From: Methanomassiliicoccus sp.
GTDB taxonomy: Archaea > Thermoplasmatota > Thermoplasmata > Methanomassiliicoccales > Methanomassiliicoccaceae
Direction: 5' to 3'
Length of the DNA stretch: 64,000 nt
Assembly: GCA_012719175.1 (NCBI GenBank)
Contig: JAAYAX010000005.1
Coordinates: 1-64,000, forward strand
The position numbers were made by a program, and so were the translations under genes. The notes under the pieces are model-generated. The model had not been told where the DNA came from. It searched no databases and saw nothing but the letters and a program-made list of their open reading frames with translations. Positions 35,195-43,729 of the stretch are shown piece by piece. Each line of letters starts with the position of its first letter. The stretch's first letter is position 1.

Positions 35195-36208
35195 TCACCG
35201 TTCCTTCTTCGAGCAGACCATGTTAAGGTCCCGGCCGCACACCGTGCACCGCCCCTCACGAACATTCAATAGCAGGACCTGGTAACCACGCCTTTCCACG
35301 ACCTTCGTATGACACTGAGGACATGTGGTATCCCCTCCTCCAGGGATGTTGATGTTCCCGAGGTAAACGAAGTTCAGCCCCGCCTTGACCCCCATCTCTC
35401 TGGCGATCTCCATCGTGGACCGTGGTGTGGGAGCCCGGTCGGACATCTGGTAATCAGGATGGAATCTCGTAAAGTGCACAGGAATGTCGGGGTCGATGTT
35501 CGCTACCCAAGCAGAGAACTCGGATATTTCTTCGCGACCATCGTTCTCTCCCGGGATGATGAGGTATGTGAGCTCCACATGGATACCCAGCTCATGGGCC
35601 AGAGCCACGGTGTGCAAAACCGGCTCCAGGGAGGCCCGACAGACCTCGGAGTAGAACCTGCCGGTGAACCCCTTGACATCGATGTTCATCGCGCCAAGTT
35701 GTTCAGACAGCTCCCGGAGGGGAGCCTCTTGGATGAAACCGTTGGTAACATATACTGTGAACAATCCCCTGTCCCTGGCGACCTTCATGGCATCATAGGT
35801 GAACTCATGCCAGATGGTGGGTTCGTTATAAGTGAAGGCCACTCCGCGACAACCTTGGGCCATGGCCATCTCGCTCACCTCTTGGGGTGCCATATCTCTC
35901 AGGGGCAGGTCCCCCATCGCAGCCTGGGAGATGAGGTAGTTTTGGCAGTTCAAGCACCTAAGATTGCATCCAAAGCTCCCCAGGGAGAAAATGGCTTCAC
36001 CAGGATGAAAGTGGTACAAGGGCTTCTTCTCAATGGGATCGACGTTCATGGAGGATACCTTACCGTAGTTTATACTGTACAGGGTGCCTTCGCGGTTCTC
36101 GCGTACTCCACATATCCCCCTCTTCCTCGACGCGATGAGACAGGAATGCGGGCACAGGTGGCAGCGCACCCTCTCCCCTTCTCCGGTCCAGAATCTCGCT
36201 TCCTGCAT
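35195..36208 (-). CDS. amrS: AmmeMemoRadiSam-system radical SAM enzyme
   Basis: A 337-residue radical SAM protein. The cluster motif is FGCNLRCLNCQN (CxxxCxxC, about residue 76), an N-terminal Cys pair lies in RCHLCPHSCLI and a C-terminal zinc-like set in CPQCHTK and CTVCGRDLN. This architecture is that of the AmrS family, normally linked to AMMECR1 and MEMO1 proteins, whose genes are not in the window. ATG 36208 is preferred to GTG 36214 because GGAGGTGA lies 2-3 nt before the ATG and overlaps the GTG. The reaction is unknown. Confidence 0.85.
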   Translation of the reverse strand: MQEARFWTGEGERVRCHLCPHSCLIASRKRGICGVRENREGTLYSINYGKVSSMNVDPIEKKPLYHFHPGEAIFSLGSFGCNLRCLNCQNYLISQAAMGDLPLRDMAPQEVSEMAMAQGCRGVAFTYNEPTIWHEFTYDAMKVARDRGLFTVYVTNGFIQEAPLRELSEQLGAMNIDVKGFTGRFYSEVCRASLEPVLHTVALAHELGIHVELTYLIIPGENDGREEISEFSAWVANIDPDIPVHFTRFHPDYQMSDRAPTPRSTMEIAREMGVKAGLNFVYLGNINIPGGGDTTCPQCHTKVVERRGYQVLLLNVREGRCTVCGRDLNMVCSKKER

Positions 36209-36210
36209 GG

Positions 36211-37170
36211 TCACCTCCTGAAATGCTCGTAGCCCCTGGTGTCCAGGGGCGTTGCTTTTTCACCGACGATCAGTTGGTTCTCTCTTCCCTTGACCTGACC
36301 GATGATATGCATGCGTCCTCCCAGCGCATTTTGCAGTGGTTGTGAGGCCTGGGGGGAGAAGGTGAACAGAAGCTCATAATCTCCGCCAAAGTGAAGCACC
36401 AGGTCCTCCAACGGGACGCCGCTCTTCCGGGCCACCTCCGCGACCCCATCGCCCACAGGTATGCTCTCCCAGACAACCTCGAAACCCGTTCCGCTCTGCC
36501 TCGACAGCTCCCCGATGGAGTAGGCCAGTCCGTCGGTGATGTCCATGCACGAGGTTACCTTTCCAGAGGAGGAAAGGACCATGCCCTCGGCCGTCCGGGG
36601 CTGAGGTTCCAGGAGAGCCTTCACGGCAAGAGGGGCATCAATGTCGTTCCTGATGGCGGCATACCCCGCCGCGGACAGCCCCAGCGGCCCGGTGACAGCG
36701 ATCATATCCCCCTCCCTCGCGCCCCTCCGCAGCAAGATCCTATCCTTATCCACCAGGCCTAGTGCGGTGCCTGCCAATACTATTCCCGTACCTTCCTTGG
36801 TATCGCCGCCCAGGAGGTCGGCGCCCACAGCCTGGCAGCAGTCGTTGACCCCCTGTGAGATGCTCTCCAGCCTGGTGAACGGCATATCCCGGGGGAGGGT
36901 GTAGGCCATCACCAGCCCTAAGGGCCGTGCGCCCATGGCCGCGATGTCGCTGAAGTTCACGGCGGCGGCGAACCATCCCACCTGCCAATCGGTCATTCCG
37001 TCGGGGATGTGGGAGGTGCGGGTGATGACATCGGTGGACACCACCAGGTAGCGATCCCCCAGGTCGATGGCCGCGGCATCATCTCCTGGCCCCACGGCCA
37101 CCGTGGTCCTGACCCCTTGGAGCAGCAAGGTCACGATCTCCTTCTCCCCGAGGTCTGCTAGGGTCTTCAT
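36211..37170 (-). CDS. thiL: Thiamine-monophosphate kinase
   Basis: A 319-residue AIR-synthase-fold kinase making thiamine diphosphate from thiamine monophosphate. Motifs: VAVGPGDDAAAIDLG, VVSTDVITRTSHIP, NFSDIAAMGARPLG, and MDITDGLAYSIGEL. Its product is the cofactor of acetolactate synthase, encoded elsewhere in the window. The stop overlaps the ribosome-binding site of amrS. Confidence 0.93.
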   Translation of the reverse strand: MKTLADLGEKEIVTLLLQGVRTTVAVGPGDDAAAIDLGDRYLVVSTDVITRTSHIPDGMTDWQVGWFAAAVNFSDIAAMGARPLGLVMAYTLPRDMPFTRLESISQGVNDCCQAVGADLLGGDTKEGTGIVLAGTALGLVDKDRILLRRGAREGDMIAVTGPLGLSAAGYAAIRNDIDAPLAVKALLEPQPRTAEGMVLSSSGKVTSCMDITDGLAYSIGELSRQSGTGFEVVWESIPVGDGVAEVARKSGVPLEDLVLHFGGDYELLFTFSPQASQPLQNALGGRMHIIGQVKGRENQLIVGEKATPLDTRGYEHFRR

Positions 37171-37333
37171 GACCTTACTAAGGAGCGTGGGGGCCTAATA
37201 TCCTTTTTTCCGGTGGGATGCGTTATTCCCTGGCGACGGTTCCAGTAGGTCGCCTCTCACAATTCGCAGAGATAGATGTTAGAAATTATCAAACGATTAA
37301 ATATCGGCTCCATTATTCCAAATTGATTGAGGT

Positions 37334-38575
37334 ATGAGGCTCACTATCCCGTATGGAAAGGACGAGAAACAGTTTGTTCATCTGCCAGAGGAGAACTTTG
37401 CTGGTACCATCTACCCTAAGGACGTTCATGTGGGGGACGAACGTTCAGAGGTCAGACGGGCATTGGAAGCCCCGGTCGCCGGTCCATCTCTGGAGAAATT
37501 CCTGGAAGGGGGAAAGGACATCGTTTTCATCGTCAACGACGGTACACGACCGACGCCGACCTGCAAGGTCCTGGATGCCTTGAGCGAGAGAATGGATCTC
37601 ACCAAGGCGAGGTACCTCATCGCCACCGGCGACCACCGGGCGCCCACCGAGGACGAGTACCGTTTCATATTCGGGAAGCACCTCGATAAGCTGCGGTCGA
37701 ACATCCATTGCCATGACTCCAAGAAAGACAACTGTTTGTTCCTAGGCACGTCCAAGAACGGGACCGAGATGCTCGTGAACGAGATGGCTGTCAACGCCGA
37801 CCGGCTGGTCATCATCACCTCGGTGGAGCCTCACTATTTCGCAGGCTACACTGGAGGGCGCAAATCCTTCCTCCCCGGGGTGGCCGCTCGCAAGACCATC
37901 GAGCAGAACCACAAGCTGGCCATGAAGCAGGAGGCTCAGGCGCTGGTTCTGGAGGGCAACCCTGTGCACGAGGACATGATGGATGCGCTTAAGGTAGTGA
38001 AGGATAAGCCCATATTCGCTATCCAGATAGTCCTGGACCGCCACCAGAGCATCTACAAGGTGGAGGCCGGGGACCTGCATGCCTCTTTCGCCCATGCAGT
38101 AAAGTGGGCCAACGAGGTCTTCTCCGTGGGGATCGAAGAGAAGGCCGATGTCGTCGTGTCCATAGCCCCCTACCCCATGGACGTGGACCTATACCAATCG
38201 CAGAAAGCACTGGACAACGGCAAGTGGGCCCTCAAGGAGGGCGGAACGATAATCATGGTGTCGAAGTGCCGGCAAGGCATCGGCCATGATACCTTCCTGC
38301 AGCAGCTATCGCTGTCCCAGGACCCCCGCGAGGTCCTTGTGAACCTGGCGCGGGAGTACAAACTGGGATATCATAAGGCGGCCAAGATGGCGGAGATCGC
38401 CGTGTGGGCCAATGTCTGGGCCGTTACCGACCTGGACCCTCAACTTCTGCAGAAGGCCAATATCCGGCCGTTCGCGACCGTACAGGAGGCCGTCGACGCC
38501 GCACTGGCCAGCAACAAGGATGCCAAGGTCCTTTTCAATATGGATGGGAGCATTACCGTGCCGAGGGTGATATGA
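37334..38575 (+). CDS. larA: Nickel-dependent lactate racemase-family protein (LarA-like)
   Basis: A 413-residue LarA homologue. The pincer-cofactor residues are visible: NDGTRPTPTCKVLD, ATGDHRAPT (His) and EPHYFAGYTGGRKSFLPGVA (His and the Lys that carries the nickel-pincer nucleotide). Family members racemise lactate or other 2-hydroxy acids. larB, larC and larE are not nearby. A TTAAATATC TATA element lies about 37 nt upstream of the ATG. First gene of a three-gene operon. Confidence 0.85.
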   Translation: MRLTIPYGKDEKQFVHLPEENFAGTIYPKDVHVGDERSEVRRALEAPVAGPSLEKFLEGGKDIVFIVNDGTRPTPTCKVLDALSERMDLTKARYLIATGDHRAPTEDEYRFIFGKHLDKLRSNIHCHDSKKDNCLFLGTSKNGTEMLVNEMAVNADRLVIITSVEPHYFAGYTGGRKSFLPGVAARKTIEQNHKLAMKQEAQALVLEGNPVHEDMMDALKVVKDKPIFAIQIVLDRHQSIYKVEAGDLHASFAHAVKWANEVFSVGIEEKADVVVSIAPYPMDVDLYQSQKALDNGKWALKEGGTIIMVSKCRQGIGHDTFLQQLSLSQDPREVLVNLAREYKLGYHKAAKMAEIAVWANVWAVTDLDPQLLQKANIRPFATVQEAVDAALASNKDAKVLFNMDGSITVPRVI

Positions 38576-38576
38576 G

Positions 38577-39680
38577 ATGGCCGATACTATCGACGCAAAG
38601 AACCTGGAAGAAGTAAAGAAGGAGATGATGACCTGCACCATGTGCGGGTTTTGCAAGAGCGTTTGCCCTGCGTTCGAAGATATCGGCTGGGACATAGGTG
38701 TGGCCAGGGGAAGGGTGATCCTGGCATACGGGCTCATGCAGAAGGAGATACCGGCGGACCCCTCGGTGGTGGAGGCCTTGTACCAATGCACCACCTGCAA
38801 GGACTGCGAGAGGCGATGCCCATCGAAGGTTAAGGTCGTCGAGGTAGTGGAGAGGGCCAGGAAGGACCTGGTAAATTCCGGCATCTCGTTACCTGCCCAC
38901 CGCAAGGTGGTGGAGAGCATCAAGAAATATGGAAACCCGTACGGCGACGAGCGTCCCGTGGCGGAGGTCTTCGGGGAGAAGCCTCATAAGGCAAGATTGG
39001 GCTACTTTGTCGGCTGCACCTCCGCTTACCGCAACCAGTCCACTGCCAAGGCCACGATATCCATACTGAAGAAGCTAGGTGAGGACTACACCCTGCTGGA
39101 CGAGTCCTGCTGCGGGAGCGTTATGGGCAGGGTAGGCTGGTCCGATAAGGACGTGGAAGCACAGATGGAGAGGAACGTTCGCTCCATAGCCGATCAGGGC
39201 GTGGAAGAGGTGATATTTTCCTGCGCGGGCTGCTACCGCATGTTCAAGGAGGAGTACCCCAAGCATGTGGACGTTCCATTCAAGGTCCGTCATGTCTCCG
39301 AGTTCTTGGCGGACAGGGACATCAAGCTATCAAGCTTGGACAAGAAGATCACATACCATGACCCCTGCCACCTGGGACGCCACTCCCTGGTCTACAAGGC
39401 CCCCCGGGAGGTGCTTTCCAGAGTACCGGGTGCATCCTTCAAGGAGATGCCCCGCAACTCCGCGGAGGCCCGTTGCTGTGGTGGCGGCGGAGGTGTCCGT
39501 TCAGCCTACCCCGATCTGTCGGAGCAGATAGCTGCCAAGCGGGTGCAGGAGGCCGATTTCGCAGACGTTCTGGTCACCACCTGCCCGTTCTGCGTCAACA
39601 ACCTCAAGGTCGGGAAGGACCGCTCTCAGTCCAAGGTCGAGATCAAGGACCTGGTGGAGCTGATCGATACCCTGATGTGA
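38577..39680 (+). CDS. Fe-S protein with two CCG domains, HdrD/GlcF-like
   Basis: A 367-residue cytoplasmic protein. Two 4Fe-4S clusters are bound by CTMCGFCKSVCP (about residue 20) and CTTCKDCERRCP (about 65). Two cysteine-rich CCG domains follow: CTSAYRN ... ESCCGSVMG ... FSCAGCYRM, then YHDPCHLGRH ... ARCCGGGGG ... TCPFCVNN. This is the plan of HdrD and of glycolate/lactate oxidase GlcF. GGTGAT precedes its ATG inside the end of larA. Partnering with LarA suggests electron transfer in hydroxy-acid metabolism; a heterodisulfide reductase role is the alternative. Confidence 0.85.
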   Translation: MADTIDAKNLEEVKKEMMTCTMCGFCKSVCPAFEDIGWDIGVARGRVILAYGLMQKEIPADPSVVEALYQCTTCKDCERRCPSKVKVVEVVERARKDLVNSGISLPAHRKVVESIKKYGNPYGDERPVAEVFGEKPHKARLGYFVGCTSAYRNQSTAKATISILKKLGEDYTLLDESCCGSVMGRVGWSDKDVEAQMERNVRSIADQGVEEVIFSCAGCYRMFKEEYPKHVDVPFKVRHVSEFLADRDIKLSSLDKKITYHDPCHLGRHSLVYKAPREVLSRVPGASFKEMPRNSAEARCCGGGGGVRSAYPDLSEQIAAKRVQEADFADVLVTTCPFCVNNLKVGKDRSQSKVEIKDLVELIDTLM

Positions 39681-39681
39681 C

Positions 39682-40836
39682 ATGATATTCAGGGCAAGGA
39701 CCTACCCTTCAGGGACCGCCGTAAAAAATGACCTACGTAGGTTAGGGTTCGATTACCCAGAGGTCTTCCCTTCCGAGCTGATGGCAGCGCTGTTCGTCGA
39801 GGGTAACGGCCCTGAGGTTCGGTCCTTCTGCGACATGCTGCGCGAGAAGGGCACGCGGTGCCTATGTCGGAGAACGGGCCTACAGTACTGGGCCTGCGTG
39901 CTGGCAGGGGACCTTCGTTCCCTGGATACCTTGGTCGGGGAGGACGAGGATGCCTTTTCGGCACTTCAGGCGTACTGCTCTCAGGGCGCGCCCTCCATGA
40001 CCCTTCCCCGAGGTAGTCTGGACTTCAGCAGACCCCTGGTCATGGGGATAGTCAACGCCACGCCTGATTCATTTTCCGAGGGCAGGGGCGAAGTGGACGT
40101 CGGTGAATGCGTCCAGCGTGCCCTGCGGATGGTGGCCGAGGGAGCGGACATCATCGACGTGGGCGGTGAGTCCACCCGTCCCGGGGCGCTTCCAGTAGAT
40201 ACCCGGGAAGAGCTGGGGAGGGTGGTCCCGATCATCAGCTTCCTGTCCGAGCGAACCACGCTCCCCATATCCGTGGACACCCGCAAACCGGAGGTGGCCA
40301 TGGCGGCCATTGAGGCCGGGGCGAGCATAATCAATGACGTGTCCGGTCTGGAGGACCCGGCCATGGTCGAGGTCGCCTCCCAAAGTAATGTATCGGTCAT
40401 CCTCATGCATATGCTGGGCGATCCCATGACCATGCAGGAGAAGGTGGACGCGACCACGTACGAGGATGTGGTCGCCGACATCATGCGGTTCTGGGAGGAG
40501 CGGATGGACCTCGCCGAGGAGCGTGGGTTGGGCCGCGACCGGATCATCCTAGACCCCGGAATAGGCTTCGGAAAGCTCCTGGAGCATAATCTGGAGATCC
40601 TCGATCGCCTCCGGGAGATGCGCTGTTCCGGCCGACCCCTCCTGATAGGGGCGTCCCGGAAGGGTTTCATCGGCCGGATCACCGGGGAGCCCCCGGAACA
40701 GAGATTGGGAGGAAGTCTGGCCGCGGCTGCCCTGGCCGCACTGAACGGGGCCAATATCATCCGGGTGCACGACGTAAGGGAGACCGTGGGCCTGCTGCGG
40801 ACTTTGAACGCAATTACGAACGGGTCTAGAACTTGA
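39682..40836 (+). CDS. folP: Dihydropteroate synthase with an N-terminal extra domain
   Basis: 384 residues. The C-terminal 270 are a dihydropteroate synthase barrel: PLVMGIVNATPDSFSEG, GADIIDVGGESTRPGA, IINDVSGLED, DPGIGFGKLLEHN and LIGASRKGFIGRITG. The first 110 residues form an extra domain (MAALFVEGNGPEVRSFCDML, then RTGLQYWACVLAGD) that I cannot assign. The enzyme joins a pterin to an aminobenzoate-type acceptor for folate- or methanopterin-like cofactors. It starts one base after the Fe-S gene. Confidence 0.88.
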   Translation: MIFRARTYPSGTAVKNDLRRLGFDYPEVFPSELMAALFVEGNGPEVRSFCDMLREKGTRCLCRRTGLQYWACVLAGDLRSLDTLVGEDEDAFSALQAYCSQGAPSMTLPRGSLDFSRPLVMGIVNATPDSFSEGRGEVDVGECVQRALRMVAEGADIIDVGGESTRPGALPVDTREELGRVVPIISFLSERTTLPISVDTRKPEVAMAAIEAGASIINDVSGLEDPAMVEVASQSNVSVILMHMLGDPMTMQEKVDATTYEDVVADIMRFWEERMDLAEERGLGRDRIILDPGIGFGKLLEHNLEILDRLREMRCSGRPLLIGASRKGFIGRITGEPPEQRLGGSLAAAALAALNGANIIRVHDVRETVGLLRTLNAITNGSRT

Positions 40837-41026
40837 CGAAAGAGAACACCCACAGCAAAAGCAGGACGATGGCAGCGGCAACATAGAACAACGTCATCTT
40901 GCGGCTACCCTGCTTCTTCTTGAGCCCATGCTCAACCATGCATTCCTCGGAGCAGTAGTCCTTGTTCTCCGGGATGGGGTCCTCGCAGTTCAGGCAGTGC
41001 TTGTGAGGAGGCAAGCGGACGGGCAT
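40826..41026 (-). CDS. Small zinc-ribbon membrane protein (DUF2116-like)
   Basis: A 66-residue protein with an N-terminal zinc ribbon (HCLNCEDPIPENKDYCSEEC) and one C-terminal membrane helix (LFYVAAAIVLLLLWVFSFV). Resembles archaeal DUF2116 proteins of unknown role. Its 3' end overlaps the end of the converging folP gene by 11 bases. Confidence 0.7.
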   Translation of the reverse strand: MPVRLPPHKHCLNCEDPIPENKDYCSEECMVEHGLKKKQGSRKMTLFYVAAAIVLLLLWVFSFVKF

Positions 41027-41113
41027 AACATCGCCACTATGCGCGTCAGGGGCTTAACCTTATCCGTCGACGAAGAGGAAGACCGGGACCGTTGTGTAGC
41101 GGACCTCGGTCGC

Positions 41114-42076
41114 TCAGAACAGGGCGGTTGAGAAGTACCGGGTGCAGGAATCCGGGGCCAGGGTGACCACTTTCCTTCCAGGCCCCAGGTCCTCGGCGAC
41201 CCTTATGGCCGCGGCCACATTGGCCCCCGTGGAGATGCCCCCCATGATCCCTTCCTCTCTCATGAGCATGAGGGACATCTGAATGGCCTCGTCCGAGGCG
41301 ATGACCTCCACCCTGTCCACCACATCCATCTTGACCAAGGGTGGGATGAAGCCATCGCCGATGCCCTCGATCTGGTGGCAACCCTTCTCACCGCCGGACA
41401 TGACGGCGGACTCGGCCGGTTCCACTGCCACTATCTCGGCATCGATATGCTCCTTCTGAAAGTACCGGGCCACTCCCATGAGGGTTCCGCCCGTGCCCAC
41501 TCCCGCGACGAAGGCGCTGATATCCCGGCCTACGCCCCTCACCAGCTCCGGGGCGGTGGTAGCCTCATGGGCCCGGGAGTTGTCCTCGGAGGAGAACTGG
41601 TCGGGGACCCACACCTTGGGGTCGTTCGCCTTGATCTCGTTGACCTTGGCCAAGGCCAGGCCCACGTCGCTGCCGCAGCCGGGGGTGCATACGATGTCCG
41701 CCCCCAAGGCCTCGATCAGGGCTTTCCTCTCCTTGCTCATCTGTTCCGGCATGACGATGGTCACCTTGTAGCCTTTGACGGCCCCTATCATAGCGAAGGC
41801 GATCCCTGTGTTGCCGGAGGTGGCTTCCACAATGCGGTCCCCCGGATGCAGGTCCCCGCGTTCCTCGGCCCTCTCCACCATGTACTTAGCGATGCGGTCC
41901 TTAACGCTTCCCGAGGGATTGAGGTAATCAAGAAGAACGTGCACCTCAGCGCATCTCTCAGGGACGATGTTAGTGAGCTTGACGACGGGATTATTACCTA
42001 TGGAGCTTAACAATCGTGGCACGGGGCGCATCTTTTCCCGTATAGACATATTTCGATATAACGTTCCTTCGGTCAC
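41114..42076 (-). CDS. cysK: Cysteine synthase
   Basis: A 320-residue fold type II PLP enzyme making cysteine from O-acetyl- or O-phosphoserine and sulfide. The PLP Lys is in NPSGSVKDRIAKYM, the substrate loop in EATSGNTGIAFAM, the phosphate loop in GVGTGGTLMGVARYF. GTG 42076 is about 26 nt from a strong TATA box (TATAAATATT, near 42105), so a leaderless GTG start is likely; ATG 42049 is the alternative and would give a 27-nt leader. Confidence 0.92.
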   Translation of the reverse strand: MTEGTLYRNMSIREKMRPVPRLLSSIGNNPVVKLTNIVPERCAEVHVLLDYLNPSGSVKDRIAKYMVERAEERGDLHPGDRIVEATSGNTGIAFAMIGAVKGYKVTIVMPEQMSKERKALIEALGADIVCTPGCGSDVGLALAKVNEIKANDPKVWVPDQFSSEDNSRAHEATTAPELVRGVGRDISAFVAGVGTGGTLMGVARYFQKEHIDAEIVAVEPAESAVMSGGEKGCHQIEGIGDGFIPPLVKMDVVDRVEVIASDEAIQMSLMLMREEGIMGGISTGANVAAAIRVAEDLGPGRKVVTLAPDSCTRYFSTALF

Positions 42077-42186
42077 GGGTTATTAAATTGGGTATTTTTA
42101 ATATTTATAGTTGATAGATAAACCGACAACTCATCCGACCTTGCGATGTCCCCTCCCATAATCTTTCCTAGCATTTATCTAGGGAA

Positions 42187-42603
42187 ATGAGCTACCGGAC
42201 GAGCATGTGGAAAGTACTCGGGGTAGAGACCATACTGCTCAATGCCGATGCGGTGTGGGTGGAACGGTTGACATCACTATCGCAGCGGAGGAAGGATGCT
42301 CCGCGCTTCCGTGAGCTCCTCGGCCAGGCCGATATCCGGTATTATTTCGATACCATCCGAGAGGTCCACATGTTCCGCCTGCAATTGCCGCCAGAGGTCA
42401 CGCTGGAGGAGCTGGAGTTTATGAAGGAGTTCATCCAGAGGCTGTACAAGGCGGCCAAGGTGCCGGTCGTAGAGTTCGATGGCCAGGCACAGCTTTCTTC
42501 GGTCGTCCTGTCCTCGGATGAGGAAGAGGATGTCCACAGCTCTAAGAAAGCTAAGAAAGCTCCCCGGATTCGAAAGAAGGACGAGGAGCGTCAGGCCATC
42601 TGA
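42187..42603 (+). CDS. Hypothetical protein with charged C-terminal tail
   Basis: A 138-residue protein: a helical, possibly alpha/beta N-terminal part (residues 1-95, VTLEELEFMKEFIQRLYKAA) and a low-complexity tail of an acidic patch (SDEEEDV) followed by a basic one (KKAKKAPRIRKKDEE). Family not recognised. A CATAATC element 27 nt before the ATG suggests a leaderless start. It converges on the TrpD-like gene, 3 nt apart. Confidence 0.6.
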   Translation: MSYRTSMWKVLGVETILLNADAVWVERLTSLSQRRKDAPRFRELLGQADIRYYFDTIREVHMFRLQLPPEVTLEELEFMKEFIQRLYKAAKVPVVEFDGQAQLSSVVLSSDEEEDVHSSKKAKKAPRIRKKDEERQAI

Positions 42604-42606
42604 TGT

Positions 42607-43725
42607 TCAGGCCAGTATGTCAGCCCGGGCGACGAGGTCATTGAACCTCCCCTCGCCCAGGGAGGGATCGGAGTTCTGTACCCTGATCCATTCCTGCAAC
42701 TTCTTAATGGCCGCACCGCTGTCGAGTATCGACCGCGCTCTCTCCACCCCGTCCTCGATGGATGACGCCTTCCCCATCATGTAGAATATTGGCGCGGTGT
42801 TAAGACACACGATGTCCTGGCGGGAGCCGTTCTCCTCGCCGCTGAGCAGCCTCATTATTTGGACGGCCTCCTGCTCCCGGTTCCCTGTCGTCAGGAGGTC
42901 CTTCTCTACACCGGGCTTGATCCCCATCTCCTGGGCATCGACGGTGTAGGTCAGTATGGAACCGTCCTTGCGGAGTTCCATGACCTTGGTGGGTCCGAGG
43001 GTGGACATCTCATCCATGCCCTTGCTCCCCGATGCGTTGAGGCCATGGAATACGATGGCCTGATGATATCCCATCTCCTTCATCGTTTCCAGAGTGGGCT
43101 TGATCATGCTCTCCGAGTACACTCCCCTGACCCCGTAGCGAGGAAGGGCGGGATTGGCCAGGGAGCCGGCGATGTTAAGGATGGTGCCGAATCTTATTTG
43201 AGAGAGGATCCTTCCCAGAGCTGTCGGGTGGACCTTGGGCGACATGCCGTTGAAGATGCCTATGCTAGCCTTCTCGATGCTCCTCTTGACGATGGATACA
43301 TCGCACTCCACATCTACGCCCAGCGTCTCCACGATGTCCACGGTCCCGCACCGGGAGGTTATGGCCCTGGCCCCATGCTTGGCCATGACCACGCCATCAG
43401 TGGCGGCAATGATGGAGGCAGCGGTGGAGATGTTGAAGGTCTTGAGAGTGTCCATGCCCGTCCCGCAGTTATCGACCAAAGGGGCGTTGACATTGGGCGT
43501 GACCTTGATGGTATCGATCTCATAGATGGCCTCCCAGCTTGCTGCGATCTCCTGGGGGGTGGCCCCCTTGGCAGTGATGGCCGCGAGGTACGCGCCCTGC
43601 TGTAGGTCGGGTTGCTCGTTCAACAGTATCTGGCGGAACATCTCCTTCGCCTGAGCACGGGTCAGGTCCCCGCCTCCGATGAGATGGTTCACGTTAGCGC
43701 CGAATGTCCTAAGCCTCTCTTCCAT
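42607..43725 (-). CDS. Anthranilate phosphoribosyltransferase-family (TrpD-like) protein
   Basis: A 372-residue member of the TrpD fold. The PRPP loop reads DNCGTGMDTLKTFNIST where TrpD has GTGGD, followed by AKHGARAITSRCGTVDIVETLG (KHG and an altered SS-K-SGSAD motif). No other tryptophan gene is near; it follows a zinc dehydrogenase by 4 nt. Substitutions in the PRPP loop and this context argue for a different substrate, so I do not use the symbol trpD. ATG 43725 has AAAGGTGA 4 nt upstream. Confidence 0.75.
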   Translation of the reverse strand: MEERLRTFGANVNHLIGGGDLTRAQAKEMFRQILLNEQPDLQQGAYLAAITAKGATPQEIAASWEAIYEIDTIKVTPNVNAPLVDNCGTGMDTLKTFNISTAASIIAATDGVVMAKHGARAITSRCGTVDIVETLGVDVECDVSIVKRSIEKASIGIFNGMSPKVHPTALGRILSQIRFGTILNIAGSLANPALPRYGVRGVYSESMIKPTLETMKEMGYHQAIVFHGLNASGSKGMDEMSTLGPTKVMELRKDGSILTYTVDAQEMGIKPGVEKDLLTTGNREQEAVQIMRLLSGEENGSRQDIVCLNTAPIFYMMGKASSIEDGVERARSILDSGAAIKKLQEWIRVQNSDPSLGEGRFNDLVARADILA

Positions 43726-43729
43726 AATG

